A stretch of 64,000 nt of DNA from Opeltia flavorubescens (taxonomy: Eukaryota > Ascomycota > Lecanoromycetes > Teloschistales > Teloschistaceae): NCBI GenBank assembly GCA_000442125.1, contig KE546977.1, forward strand, positions 1,240,001-1,304,000, read 5' to 3'. Both the position numbers and the translations under genes were made by a program. Below the pieces are notes generated by a model. That model searched no databases and was not told where the DNA came from. It saw only the letters and a program-made list of their open reading frames with translations. Positions 35,641 through 45,985 of the stretch are shown piece after piece (position 1 is the first letter of the stretch; each line of letters opens with the position of its first letter).

Positions 35641-38407
35641 ATGAACTCGAATCGTCTAGGTCTTAATTTCGGCGGCGGCGGCGCTGTTGGCGGAGGTTTC
35701 AATGACGCTCGTACTTATTCACCCAACGATGGACGCGTATTTCCCACAACTCCTTCAACTTTCCCTCAGCCCGTATTTCCCACCCAAGGTGGCCAAATTC
35801 CTAATGAGTATGTCAACGCTCAGGCTCAAGCTTCTAATGCATATGCAGCACAATCACCAGCAGGGGGGTACTTCATGAACGCTCCATCCTATCAGCCTCA
35901 GTATGGCCAGCAGCAACAGCCTCAGTACCAAAATCAGTACCAGTCACCAAACCTCCAAGCTCCTCAATCGTCGTTCCAACAGCGCCCGGGATACAACAGT
36001 GATCCTACGTCGGNCCTAGCACGCCAATTCTCCAACCAAAATCTTGGTAGTAACCAGCGTCAACCTAGCCCTTTCGCTCGCCAGCCTTCTCCTTCAGGGC
36101 AGAGACCTCGAAATGCTGGTGGACCTTCAGGGCAAAACAACTATCGCTCACACCTGACACCTCCAGCGATCGGAGCGGATGGAAGACCCGAACCCGACAA
36201 CACTGAGCGGGCTCCTGAGAGGAATCCAGATAAGTACTCTCAAAATGTTCAGAAGCGGGGCCAGGCACTACATGCTTTGGTGGAGGCATTCTTCAAGGAG
36301 AACATATCAAGAGCAAAAGAACGGAACGTTCGGTACGTCTAAATGAGCATCGATAAAAATGTAAGTGCAGAGATCAGTGGAAGCTGACTGAAGACACACA
36401 GAGCGCAGGAACTTGACCGAGCTCTCCAAGATCCCGCGCTTTCGCAGCCAGACAAAAATAGGAAGATTGATCGCATGAGAAAACAAGAAGCCCAGTATCT
36501 TCGCTTCCTCCGTACAAAGGAGTCTCCCCAGAACTTCAGCACCGTTAAGATCATCGGCAAAGGTGCTTTTGGAGAAGTGAAACTCGTACAGCGAAAGTCC
36601 GATGCAAAGATCTACGCCCTGAAGTCCCTGGTGAAGACAGAGATGTTCAAGAAAGATCAACTCGCCCATGTCCGCGCCGAGCGTGACATTCTCGCAGAAT
36701 CAGACAGCCCCTGGGTCGTAAAGCTGCATACAACCTTCCAGGACCCTACTTACTTGTACATGCTGATGGAGTTTCTCCCTGGAGGAGATCTGATGACCAT
36801 GTTGATCAAATACGAGATATTTTCGGAAGATATCACGAGGTTCTATATGGCGGAGATTGTCCTGGCTATCGAAGCAGTCCATAAACTGGGTTATGTTCAC
36901 AGGTAAGCTGAGATCGTTTCATTGTCTTTGAATTTGCACTTCTGCGTATGTCGTACCTGTTTCTTGAAGCAGCTTGTGCTTTCCATGCCCCTGATCATGA
37001 CAGAATTGTATCTCTGAGGTCAAGGCACTTCGGGATCAAGGTAGGACAATGGTCTACGAGAATGCATTGCAAAATGAACTCTAGAAGAACGTGAATGCTC
37101 ATATCGAGGCTCTTTCACCAGCCCCGACGCGGAGCCTTTCATGCCCTAGAATGAGGTACTAGCCAGACGTAGCTGTTTGGTTATTTAATCCGACTTTCCT
37201 CACCTCACGATTCCTTCCTCTTTCCTCTTTCTTCTTTCCACTCATAACACAAAATCGATACCTCAAATTCATGCATCAACACGTATATGGTCAACGAAGT
37301 TGTATTCGCCGCTTCCTTGGATGTTCTTTGGGTTGTCATAAATGAACTCTTCGTCCGTTACTGGCCCTTGATAACCAACTCCCCTTACGCTACTACATTT
37401 ATTGTTGTCACCCTGTTTGTTGTAGTCGTCCTTCAGGTTCTTCTCTTGATTCGAACTTCCCAATTATTTGGCTGTATGATATCGTAGGGAGAAAATTGGG
37501 CGCATGCTGACACTGGACAAGGGATATAAAACCCGACAACATCCTCCTCGATCGTGGTGGGCACATTAAGCTCACAGACTTTGGCCTATCGACAGGTTTT
37601 CATCCTCAGCACGAAAATTCTTACTACCAGCAACTTCTCAAAGGTTCATCATCCAAGCCAAAAGACAACCGCGTTTCCGTCAACCTCGACCAAATTAATC
37701 TTACAGTTAGCAATCGCGGCCAGATCAATACTTGGCGCAAATCTCGACGCGTCATGGCATACTCTACCGTCGGAACCCCTGATTACATCGCCCCTGAAAT
37801 CTTCACCGGGGAAGGCTATGCATTCAGCTGTGACTGGTGGTCCGTTGGCGCAATCATGTTCGAGTGTCTCATCGGTTGGCCTCCCTTCTGCGCCGAAGAC
37901 CCTCACGACACCTATCGCAAAATCGTCAACTGGCGCGAAAACCTCTACTTCCCGGAAGACATTGCTCTTGGTGATACCGCCCGTCATCTCATTTGCAGGT
38001 ATGTCAATGCTCACCCCATTTCCTCCTCGCTCCGCGCAGAAATCCATCTCCCTCCCTCCCTCCCTCATTCACGCACCTATACTGACACATCCACCAGCCT
38101 CCTCTGTTCCGCCCCTCACCGCCTCGGCACCGCATCCGGCAACAACGGCTCCTCCGAAATCAAAGCCCACGACTTCTTCCGCGGCGTCTCCTGGGATGGC
38201 CTCCGCAAGATCCGTGCCCCCTTCGAACCGCGCCTCAACTCCAACGTCGACGTCAGCTATTTCCCCACCGATGAAATCGACCAGACGGATCATTCGGCGG
38301 CGTATCGTGCGCAGATTGACGCTTTGGGTGAGGAGCATGTGGCGGAGATGAGTCTGCCGTTCATTGGCTATACGTACAAGCGGTTTGATGCTTTTCGGGG
38401 GCCTTGA
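35641..38407 (+). CDS. cot1: NDR-family protein kinase COT1 (Orb6/Cbk1), 659 aa
   Basis: Four exons (35641-36332, 36402-36902, 37522-37998, 38098-38407). Residues 1-200 are Gln/Pro/Ser/Asn-rich. The MOB-binding N-terminal regulatory region ([29 protein letters not shown]) precedes the kinase with GKGAFGEV (from Gly283), [10 protein letters not shown] restored across intron 2, and TDFGLS. The long activation-segment insert ends in [13 protein letters not shown], and the hydrophobic motif FIGYTYKRF is near the C-terminus; all are NDR hallmarks. COT1 controls polar hyphal growth and branching with its MOB2 partner. Intron 2 is 619 bp, unusually long here. One N (36014) leaves a residue unknown. 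It is the only kinase in the window. Confidence 0.95.
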
Positions 38408-38747
38408 GCGGGTGAAAAGAAGTGGTGGGGTAGGTTGAGGGAGGGCGATGTCTACCTCTTTGAAGATGAGATGTACGTAGCTGATTAGCTAGCTTTGAGG
38501 CCTAGAGGGCCTGGAATACATGGTGGTGTTGCTTGATCTTATGGCTTTCTTTGAGGGTGATGACATCGGTAGGTCTATTGCACATACAGTCATGAGGAAC
38601 ACTACCATTCAACAGACAGGATGAATCGGTCAAAGAGAGCAGGCAAGCAATTACATTATTGATCTACACCACAAAATATATCAAACCAAAACACGCATGC
38701 TCATATATATATCCACTCAAAGTTCCAACCCCTTTTCCCCCTTATCA

Positions 38748-38785
38748 CATTTTCCGATAATAACTACATTTTCCGATAATAACTG
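38748..38785. repeat. 19-bp perfect tandem duplication at the 3' end of microprotein 1
   Basis: ACATTTTCCGATAATAACT occurs twice in direct succession. It spans the stop codon and the last codons of the first microprotein gene, so the duplication helped set its longer C-terminal end. Confidence 0.7.
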
Positions 38786-38916
38786 GCAAAAGGATCTTCA
38801 TCATCCTTACTCATACGGCATTTATCGCAATAAACATGCGGGCAGTCATGACATCCCCAATTCCCAACATACGAGTTCCATCTATTGCACTGGCAGCATG
38901 TCCAGGTGTTTGCCAT
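38764..38916 (-). CDS. Cysteine-rich zinc-finger-like microprotein, copy 1, 50 aa
   Basis: ATG at 38916 to TAG at 38764. The sequence starts MANTWTCCQCNRWNSYVG, then C22-x2-C25-x-H27-x2-C30-x2-C33, and has a 17-residue charged tail found in neither other copy. The cysteine/histidine pattern CC-x-C-x11-C-x2-C-x-H-x2-C-x2-C is shared with copies 2 and 3. Pairs of C-x2-C knuckles suggest one or two zinc sites. There is no signal peptide, so it is probably cytosolic or nuclear. Function unknown; similar short fungal proteins with W-x-CC-x-C ... C-x2-C-x-H exist to my knowledge, without an assigned role. Confidence 0.65.
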   Translation of the reverse strand: MANTWTCCQCNRWNSYVGNWGCHDCPHVYCDKCRMSKDDEDPFASYYRKM

Positions 38917-39117
38917 CTCTTTCTCGCTTTTTTTCTTGGGGGATGGTTGTTGATGGGTTCGAGTTTAGGTATGTAGTGGTAAGGGATAGATGTTTCGTTG
39001 GTAAGTGGTTGTTGGTGGTGATTATATTGGGGGAAAGGGTTAGAGAGGTTTGTTTGTTTTGGATGCTGGTATGGGGGATATGGAGGAGGATTTGGGAGAT
39101 GGGGGAGAAGAGAGTGG

Positions 39118-39187
39118 TATATATAGTAGATCATTGACGAGGGGGAGTCATTGTTTAGGAAAGGAAGTGACGGAACGTCGAGTCATG
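39118..39187 (-). promoter_or_regulatory. Promoter of microprotein copy 1
   Basis: TATATATA at 39118-39125 is about 200 bp before the ATG (read on the minus strand). CGAGTCATG at 39179-39187 occupies the place of the TGAGTCA site in the other two copies but has C in place of T at its first base, so it is an imperfect site. Confidence 0.45.
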
Positions 39188-39423
39188 TAAATTGGTATAT
39201 AAGAAAACTGTCCTTACCCGCTTAAATGCCTATGTGAATTCCAATCTAATAATGTTGCTACTCAGACATTCAAAGCGAGCAAGCAAGCATATCCACTATT
39301 AATCTACATCACAAAAACCAAAGCAGGCATGCTCATATCCAAATCTCCTCACCCCTTTCCCCCCCTCAAAACTTTCAAAATCACTCCACTCCTCACTTCC
39401 ACGTCTAAATATCCCACAAAACC

Positions 39424-39546
39424 TCATACCAAATCCCTCTGAACAACACGGCAATCGTGGCAATAGATGTGCATACAGCTATTGCATTCATTATCTAGCG
39501 AGTTCCATTTCTCGCATTCGCAGCAAATCCAGCCTCGTGGAGCCAT
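39424..39546 (-). CDS. Cysteine-rich zinc-finger-like microprotein, copy 2, 40 aa
   Basis: ATG at 39546 to TGA at 39424. MAPRGWICCECEKWNSLD is followed by C21-x2-C24-x-H26-x2-C29-x2-C32 and a short tail, the same pattern as copies 1 and 3 with a spacer of nine residues after the first knuckle. Copies 2 and 1 share the W-N-S after the first knuckle; 2 and 3 share the CEK. The preserved cysteines amid diverged other residues argue for selection on protein. The frame is too short for ordinary gene callers. Confidence 0.7.
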   Translation of the reverse strand: MAPRGWICCECEKWNSLDNECNSCMHIYCHDCRVVQRDLV

Positions 39547-39769
39547 TATTCTTTCTGATGAACTGGTGAGTTTTATCTAGTTGATCAGGGTTTTTTTCTT
39601 TTGGTGGATTTTTGGTGGATTTGAGTCGGTGAGGAACGGTTCGAGAGGCTTTTTTCGTGATAGGAAGGGGTGGAGATGTGGTAGGTTGGATGCTTATTGT
39701 ATGGGGATATGTCAAGGAGGATTTTTTGGAGGACGAAGAGAGGAAGGGGCGAGGGGTGTTTTATATAGC

Positions 39770-39832
39770 CAACGAAGGTGAGTGGAGTCATTTTTTGGAA
39801 GTGGAATATCGTGGTGACGGAACATTGAGTCA
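39770..39832 (-). promoter_or_regulatory. Promoter of microprotein copy 2
   Basis: On the minus strand GGCTATATAAAAC places a TATA box (39770-39777) about 224 bp before the ATG. A perfect TGAGTCA (39826-39832), the AP-1/GCN4-type core, lies about 280 bp before it. Spacing and flanks match copy 3. Confidence 0.5.
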
Positions 39833-39906
39833 AGTTTTAATACTTATCAGTCATTCAACAAGGACACGCAAGCAATCTCGCTCTCCTCCAACTCTGCCAC
39901 ATAATC

Positions 39907-40026
39907 TCATATCAAATTCTCCTCAATGACATCGCATTTATAGCAATAGAAATGCAAACAGCCCGTGCATTGATCACGTTCCTCGATAAATTTCTCGCAC
40001 TTGCAACAACCCCAGCTTCGAGGCAT
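39907..40026 (-). CDS. Cysteine-rich zinc-finger-like microprotein, copy 3, 39 aa
   Basis: ATG at 40026 to TGA at 39907. MPRSWGCCKCEKFIEERD is followed by C20-x2-C23-x-H25-x2-C28-x2-C31 and a short acidic tail. All seven cysteines and the histidine align with copies 1 and 2. As with its neighbours there is no signal peptide or membrane segment. A zinc-binding role is inference from the spacing. Confidence 0.7.
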   Translation of the reverse strand: MPRSWGCCKCEKFIEERDQCTGCLHFYCYKCDVIEENLI

Positions 40027-40233
40027 CTTTCTTCCTTCCGATGTACTCTCTAATAGGCGAGGAACAATTTTTCTTGGGCTTGTGTTCTTTTATGGTGGAT
40101 TTGAGTTGGGGAAGGTTTGCAGGGGGTTTTCTTTGGTTACTAGGAAGAGGTGCGGATATGATGGTTAGGATGCTTGTATGAGAATATGGATGTGGGTATG
40201 GGAGATTTGACGATAGGAAGAAGAGAGAGTTGG

Positions 40234-40307
40234 TTTAAGTAGCCATCCAAGGTGAGAGGGAGTCAGCGCTTGGGAGTGGAATAATCTGGTGATGAAGCGT
40301 TGAGTCA
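40234..40307 (-). promoter_or_regulatory. Promoter of microprotein copy 3
   Basis: GGCTACTTAAA (minus strand, 40234-40241 for the TATA-like core) aligns with GGCTATATAAA of copy 2, about 208 bp before the ATG. A perfect TGAGTCA at 40301-40307 lies about 275 bp before the ATG, at nearly the same place as in copy 2. Confidence 0.45.
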
Positions 40308-40451
40308 TGCTTAACTGCCATCGATATTAATAGTCTACATCTTCCGGGACGACTCTGTAAAATACTGTTCGATACACCTCCAATGCCATGCATAGATAAC
40401 AACGCCGCGTACCTCGTTTTCCATAATCATACAACCCCGACCCAATCCCCG

Positions 40452-42423
40452 CTACCTCCTCCTCTCAACCCTTACCTTCGCCTCCTTCTCCTCAATCCAA
40501 TCCGCTACTGCTCTCGTCGAATCCACAAGCTCAACCTCCCTCCTGACCCACATCTTCTTCCTTTTCTCCTCCCTCTCCACTCTCTTCCTCCCTTTTTCCT
40601 CTTCATCCTCACCACTATCTTCATCCTCGCTGCAGCTCCAGTCATTCTCGTCCGGTTTGGCAACGGGCACAGGGTCATATTCCGAGGTCTCGTGAATCAG
40701 GCGTAGGGACATAGGGGCTATGGAGAAGAGGCGGCCGACGATGCCTTTGAGGGCGTAAATGTCGATCAAGAGGGGAATGGGGAGCGTGTGGGTTTTTGAG
40801 ATTAAGGTTATGGGGGGTTTCGTGTAGAGTTTGAAGGTGCAAAGGTTGGCGCCGAGGGAGATGGGCGGGTACGGTTTTTCTGTTGTTATTGTTGTGTTGG
40901 GTGCGGGTCCTTGAGGTTGGATTTGGGATTGGAGAGCTCGTTCTTTGGCTTGGATGCTTTCAGGCACACCGTATTTGGCGCACAGGTGTGGCCATTGCGG
41001 ATGTTCAGAGTGGACTCGCTGTTCCTGCTCCGGCGTGTCTGCGTGACTGAGCAGGGATGTGATGATTCGGTGGTAGTAGATCTCTGCATTAATTCGCTCG
41101 TGGTCTGGGATGTTGGTGTTATTCAGAGTGAAGAGTTGCGGGAGAAAGGCGATGGTTAGGAGGCGTGAGGAAGGGTGAGAGTTCGCAAGAGGGGTCCGAT
41201 AAGTCTGGAGAGATTTCAAGAGAGGAAATGTATTTGGAATTGGGGAAAGGTCTGAAATGTTGGCTATAAGGGTTGAAGTAAGGTCGAGGCCGACCACATT
41301 ACGAAAAAAAAGCTGTGGACTGGTCGATAGTATTGCTAGAGGGTTTGAGCGGAGGATTAGGGTAAAGGGGTTTTCCAAATTGTCGAGAACGGCGAGGGTT
41401 TGAAGACTTTCGATATCGCAGGACGTAAGATCGAGCCAGGAAAGTGTGTTTATTGAAAGTTTGGATAATTGATTGGATGGAACCCCCAGTGGATTGAATG
41501 CAAGGGTAAGACTTTTGAGAGTAGGAAATCGCCGCTGCGTGCAAAAGACCATCACCTTGACGAGGAGCCATCAGAAGAGCAAAAGGAGAGGAGGTCAGTC
41601 CATCCAACTTACAGTGTCCCAGTCAAGAGCAGTATCTGCAAGGCCTAGGCTTTCGAGTCTCAATATGTCTTTCAGTCTTTCAGCCTCAGAACGAAGATCT
41701 TTGAATCTGTTACTACTGCACAAAGAGATCTTGTGAGACAAGAAGCTAATATTTAGGAGAGCACGAAACTTACTTGACATACAGGTCTCTGAGCGACCGC
41801 AAGGCGTTACAAATGTCGAGAACGGCTCCCCAAGTTTCGAACATATTTCTACTGAGGTCAAGTTGCTGACAGACGAAATCTGAATGCAGAATGAACTCAA
41901 AGGCAATCCTTCGTGATACTGCAGGGAGATGTTCCGAACAGATACCGTTGAGCTGGAGACCATCTAATGAAATAATTTGCAGGCTGGGCCACGCCGACAG
42001 CCTCTGACTGTTCTGTTGGAAACCCACTTCCTCGACTTCTTTTCCGCCAATGTAGATGGCACCCAAGGCGGCACTATTGCTAGGAGCATTAATTGAACCA
42101 TATCTGATACCCAGGGCAGTCAAGAATTCCCGAGGGGTATCACAAGGTTTTGAGTCACGGATGAACGAAGCTGCATTTGGCTTCTTACTCAAGCCTGGAA
42201 TCAACACTTATCAGGACAATGACGAGCCTGAAAAAAGGCAATGTCACTGACAGTCAAAGTACCTCTTCCCTCCACGGCTGCCATCATGCTTGCCCCTGGT
42301 AGGATCGTCCCATTCGACTCCAAGCCATTCACCTTCGCGGCCATCAACTGATCCATAATACCGGACGGTACATAAATGATCATCGTATGACCGCCGCGCG
42401 CCAACGCTTATCGCCGGGGACAT
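40452..42423 (-). CDS. PAC2: Tubulin-folding cofactor E (TBCE/PAC2), 599 aa
   Basis: Four exons (42423-42252, 42194-41774, 41715-41613, 41555-40452). A CAP-Gly domain opens the protein (YDDHLCTVRYYG, EGEWLGVEWDDPTRGKHDG, RYFDC), leucine-rich repeats follow (QLDLSRNMFETWG, LKSLTLAFNPLG, LDLTSCDIESLQTL), and the end (NLCTFKLYTKPP, ALKGIVGRLFSIAPMSLRLIHE) is the ubiquitin-like domain. An acidic then basic linker (SEDEDSGEDEEEKGRKR) precedes the last 40 residues. TBCE helps form and dissociate alpha/beta-tubulin dimers in the cytosol. All junctions use GTNAGT-type donors and keep the frame. It is transcribed divergently from SF3A2 with about 400 bp between starts. Confidence 0.92.
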
Positions 42424-42823
42424 CCTCGATACAGTTGCTGCGAGGGGCAACAGGAGACAGTGAGAGGCTCAAGAAATTACTATTGTGGAAGGCTTGAAAC
42501 TACGCTATGAAATATTCAAAGTGCCAAAAAGCAGCTTCGAGATGAAAATGCATACCTATATTAAAGAGGTAACCCGGGGAAGGCACGAATGGGCTTGACG
42601 ATAATTTGCCTCTCCCAAGGGATTATATGTAGGTAGCTGCTGGTGGCTGCAATGGCCTAAGTCTTGTGTTTTGACGCTGCAGCCGCGCCTTCAGCCTCAC
42701 TGTTGTGACTGTTCCACGTTTTAGCGACCTCCCAGAATTGATAATCTATCTTTCCTTCTGACTAAGTTACGATCAGCAAGTCTTTGTATACAGTGATCGG
42801 GCTTGACCTGATAATCGCTTGCC
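42424..42823. promoter_or_regulatory. Shared promoter region of TBCE and SF3A2
   Basis: The 400 bp between two divergent start codons must hold both promoters. No TATA box or clear factor site stands out. Confidence 0.4.
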
Positions 42824-43597
42824 ATGGATTATCAAGTAAGTTATCCCATGAAAAGAAATTGAGACCCATGCTCACCGCTCGTTTGACTTTAGAATCGGGC
42901 AGGGAGCAAATTCGGCGGAGGTGGAGTCGCATCGCAGTCTGCCACAAATGCTGATCGCCGAGAACGTCTTCGAAAACTCGCCCTTGAAACTATCGATCTT
43001 GACAAAGATCCATACTTCTTCAAGAACCACGTTGGCTCCTTCGAATGCCGCCTCTGCCTGACAGTGCACCAGAATGATGGATCATATCTCGCCCATACCC
43101 AAGGTCGCAAGCACCAGACCAATCTTGCACGAAGAGCGGCACGGGAGCAGAAGGAAGGGAGAGCGCAAGATCCCAATATGCTCGGGGTGAACATGGGTGT
43201 GCAGGTTAGGAGGAACATGGTCAAGATTGGACGGCCTGGCTACAAAATCACAAAGACGAGGGATCCGTTGACAAGACAACACGGGCTACTGTTTCAATTG
43301 CAGTATCCAGAAGTGACCCCCAATGTCAAACCAAGAGTGCGATTTATGTCGGCTTTCGAGCAAAAAGTGGAGGATCCACCAGATAAGAACTATCAATTTC
43401 TTCTGGTTGCTGCGGAACCATATGAGACATGCGGATTCAAATTACAGGCGAGGGAGGTGGACCGACGAGAAGGGAGGTTCTGGACGTGGTTTGATGAAGA
43501 CAGCAAGGAGTTCTTCATTCAGGTGCTTTTCAAGACCGAGAGAGAAGAGAGATATAGTGGAGTACCAGGATTGGCTCCAAGTGGGCCACGGAGATGA
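42824..43597 (+). CDS. PRP11: Splicing factor 3a subunit 2 (SF3A2/PRP11), 238 aa
   Basis: A four-codon first exon (MDYQ, 42824-42835) joins across a 57-bp intron to exon 2 (42893-43597), giving MDYQNRAGSKFGGGGVAS, the invariant SF3A2 start. The matrin-type C2H2 finger (FECRLCLTVHQNDGSYLAHT...KH, about 57-82) and LFQLQYPEV, PRVRFMSAFEQKVE and FQFLLVAAEPYET-like blocks follow (here YQFLLVAAEPYETCGFKL). SF3A2 is a core U2 snRNP protein needed for branch-site recognition. The tiny first exon is typical of this gene in fungi and would be missed without splicing. Confidence 0.95.
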
Positions 43598-43890
43598 TTA
43601 GTCTGGACGCAACAATGATACCCAAAAGTGCAATTCACAAAGCACATTTCACTCCATATGTCCCACTTCTTATTGTGAGGCAGCCCAACCAGACCTTGAA
43701 ATGGGCTATCATCTTTTGGCAGCTTAGTGAATTGTTGCCGGTCATCATTACTATCTGAGTGACCTGCTTAGCACGTGAAGCCAGTCGATTGTTTTGGAAA
43801 TGTATAGTTCATTGTAATTTTGGATATCAGCCAACGCCCATCGCTATGCATGCAGTTTCCCTCTCCATCTTTAATCTATCACTGGTCCAG

Positions 43891-44452
43891 CTAAATCTCA
43901 TCCGACACGTCTTTAGCATTATAGATATCTCCGAATTCCTCTATGATTCTGTCAGTTCACCATCGAGCATTCGAGTCTAGTGTCTGTACTCAAGCTAAAC
44001 CCCTTATCGAGCAGATTCTCCTTCACGCGATCCTCGTCTTCCTTCTGCTTCCGAGTATTCCACGAAGCACCAGGTTCTTTCTCCGCTATCGACAGCTGCT
44101 GCTGTGGCGGGGCATTGGTATCGGTCTCTGTATCAATGATATCTTGCATCAAGGCTGCCGCGGACGCATTGGGTTGATCCACTGGCTCTTGACTCAGGAT
44201 TTGCGAATCTGTAGGGCCTTCGGAGGCTGGAGGAGAGAGTTCGGAGAATTGTTGGAGGTTCTGGATATGGGGGGTTTGTGGGTTTTGGGTGGTGGTGGAT
44301 GGGTCGTCGGCTTTGGGGAACATGGAGTCGAGGTCATCTTCTGAGCCTTCGGAGGAGGACTGCATTCGTGAATCGCCTTCTGGATCTAAAGTTTGGTGAG
44401 TGAATACTCGATTATCATCGAGGAGATCGTTTGATGATAAATTACCTGACAT
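43891..44452 (-). CDS. Acidic hypothetical protein, about 149 aa
   Basis: Proposed exons 44452-44446, 44385-44001 and 43948-43891. The frame starts MSG; a 60-bp intron with no stop (GTAATT...CTTTAG) is likely, giving MSDPEGDSRMQSSSEG. The middle is acidic and Ser/Thr/Pro/Gln-rich. A conserved-looking end (GASWNTRKQKEDEDRVKENL) runs to a GTTTAG donor and, after a 52-bp intron, to IIEEFGDIYNAKDVSDEI-stop. If the last intron is not used the protein ends with 18 other residues. I recognise no family. It is divergent from the SUZ-domain gene, about 300 bp apart. Confidence 0.5.
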
Positions 44453-44756
44453 ATTGGAAGAGCTGTACTTTGGTTGGCGTCTGGGTATGTAGACTTCATG
44501 AAAGACACTATTATCTGATTTGATGGACCCCGCGAGCCCGCCAAAGGCTGGTCCGTGCGTTGGCCGCAGATCCCTGCAAAAAACCCCACGAGCTCTTGTC
44601 CTGACTCGAAAGTAATCTTATGAACAAACGTGCATCACATCTACGATTCAGTTCCGAACGTCATTTCGAAAACCTTTGACTCTTCCGATACTCTCATGCA
44701 CAGCCGAAAAAACAGTATCTACCGATCTCTCTACTTGAGATCCAGACAACGGCACA

Positions 44757-45630
44757 ATGGGAGGCGGTAAAGTGCCCGATGCGTGGGATGATGACTGGGT
44801 CGAAAAGGCAGATGTGTGTATAGAATCAAGCTCTGCACCCGCTGTACTGATTTTCTCCATTCTCTAGGCTCCAGCGCCAGAAACAGAATCTGCAACAAAA
44901 CCACCAAAGCTTACCAAAGCAGAGCGGCGCGCAAAACAAGCCGAGTTCAACCGCCAATTATGGCAAGATGCGTATGAATCAAGCACCTCCGCCTTATAGA
45001 CCCATCTTGCTAATATTCCGATGTAGAGAGACCCAAAATCAGAATTATTTCCTGACGAGCCGTACCGAAGTACCGTTAAAGAGCGAGTTTAAGCCGGCCA
45101 TGAAAGTGTTGAGTCGAAAGCCAGCAACAGCGGGTACAGCCCTTGGAGCCGGATCATCAACACTAAACAATGATGATCAAGACGAAGACGAAGACGAGAA
45201 TAAAGAGCGCGTTTTGACCGCAGAGGAACGCCAGCTCAAGACACAACAAGAAAGAGAAGAAAAACAGAAGAAATATGAAGAGGCCAGGCAGCGCCTTTTT
45301 GGTGCCGGTAATGCTTCGACAGAGAAATCTTCGGGGAATACTACACCGCCTCGACAAAAGGCCAACGGTGAATTTAGGGGAATGAGTAAAAGCAGAGGCA
45401 CACGTTACACGAGTTCATCTGGGGCCGGTGGAGGGCCAGCACGGCAGCTTTACGATCCCAATGACAAGACTAGGCCAGAATCTATGAACCTCCAAACGAA
45501 TGATAGGACACCGACGACATCTGGTCGATCTACGCCCATTGAGCAACAGCCAATACGATCTCCACGCGGTCCTGACGGGAGCGGGCGTGGAGGATTCGGA
45601 TTTGCACCTCGCGGAGGCAAATTTTCCTGA
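44757..45630 (+). CDS. SUZ-domain RNA-binding protein, 254 aa
   Basis: Three exons (44757-44813, 44868-44971, 45027-45630). It starts MGGGKVPDAWDDDWVEKAD and continues KLTKAERRAKQAEFNRQLW. The SUZ-type motif comprises VPLKSEFKPAMKVLSRKP and, after an acidic spacer, a long helix ending YEEARQRLFG. The C-terminus is Ser/Gly/Arg/Pro-rich with GRGGFGFAPRGGKFS, suited to RNA binding. SUZ proteins bind RNA or regulate translation and mRNA decay; the specific role of this fungal member is not known to me. Introns are 54 and 55 bp. Confidence 0.8.
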
Positions 45631-45985
45631 AACACCACAGCATCCATGAATCGGTAAAAGAAGCATCGATCGGCTCAATGTCACCGTCAACTTTGCCAGT
45701 GCTTGAACGGAACCATGTGACGATGCAAGTCTCGAGATCGGCAAACGGAATGTAGAACACGCACTTTACGCGTGAGGGATCTCTAGCCAAATCTTAATAC
45801 ACCACAGGAATTCGCCAAGAACTCGAGCATTCCTAGGAAATTCAAGTGACTGGGGAGATGCATAAGAAGGGAATGAGATCCTTAATGACCTGGCGACAGT
45901 CGTCGTCTCTCTCTTCAGCTGAGCAGTATCCAGTCACTCATTCCTCCTCCATCCATACACAGTCTTTACATACTTCGACAGCAGA

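Larger units (their letters stand above)
38605..40330. repeat. Tandem array of three diverged units carrying microprotein genes
   Basis: Three units of about 660, 585 and 480 bp follow each other, each starting near a CATTCAA and an AGCAAGCAA-like block (about 38607, 39265, 39850). Units 1 and 2 share an ATCTACAYCACAAAA block and a GCATGCTCATAT block downstream of the genes. All share GTGGATTTGAG-like and GGATGCTT-like sequence upstream (units 2 and 3 most clearly), a TATA-like element and a GAGTCA element. The reading frames are better conserved than the flanks. Confidence 0.75.

Noticed and set aside
37554-38351. 265-codon plus-strand frame over COT1 exons 3 and 4
   Set aside because: It is another frame of the kinase exons, which have full domain support.
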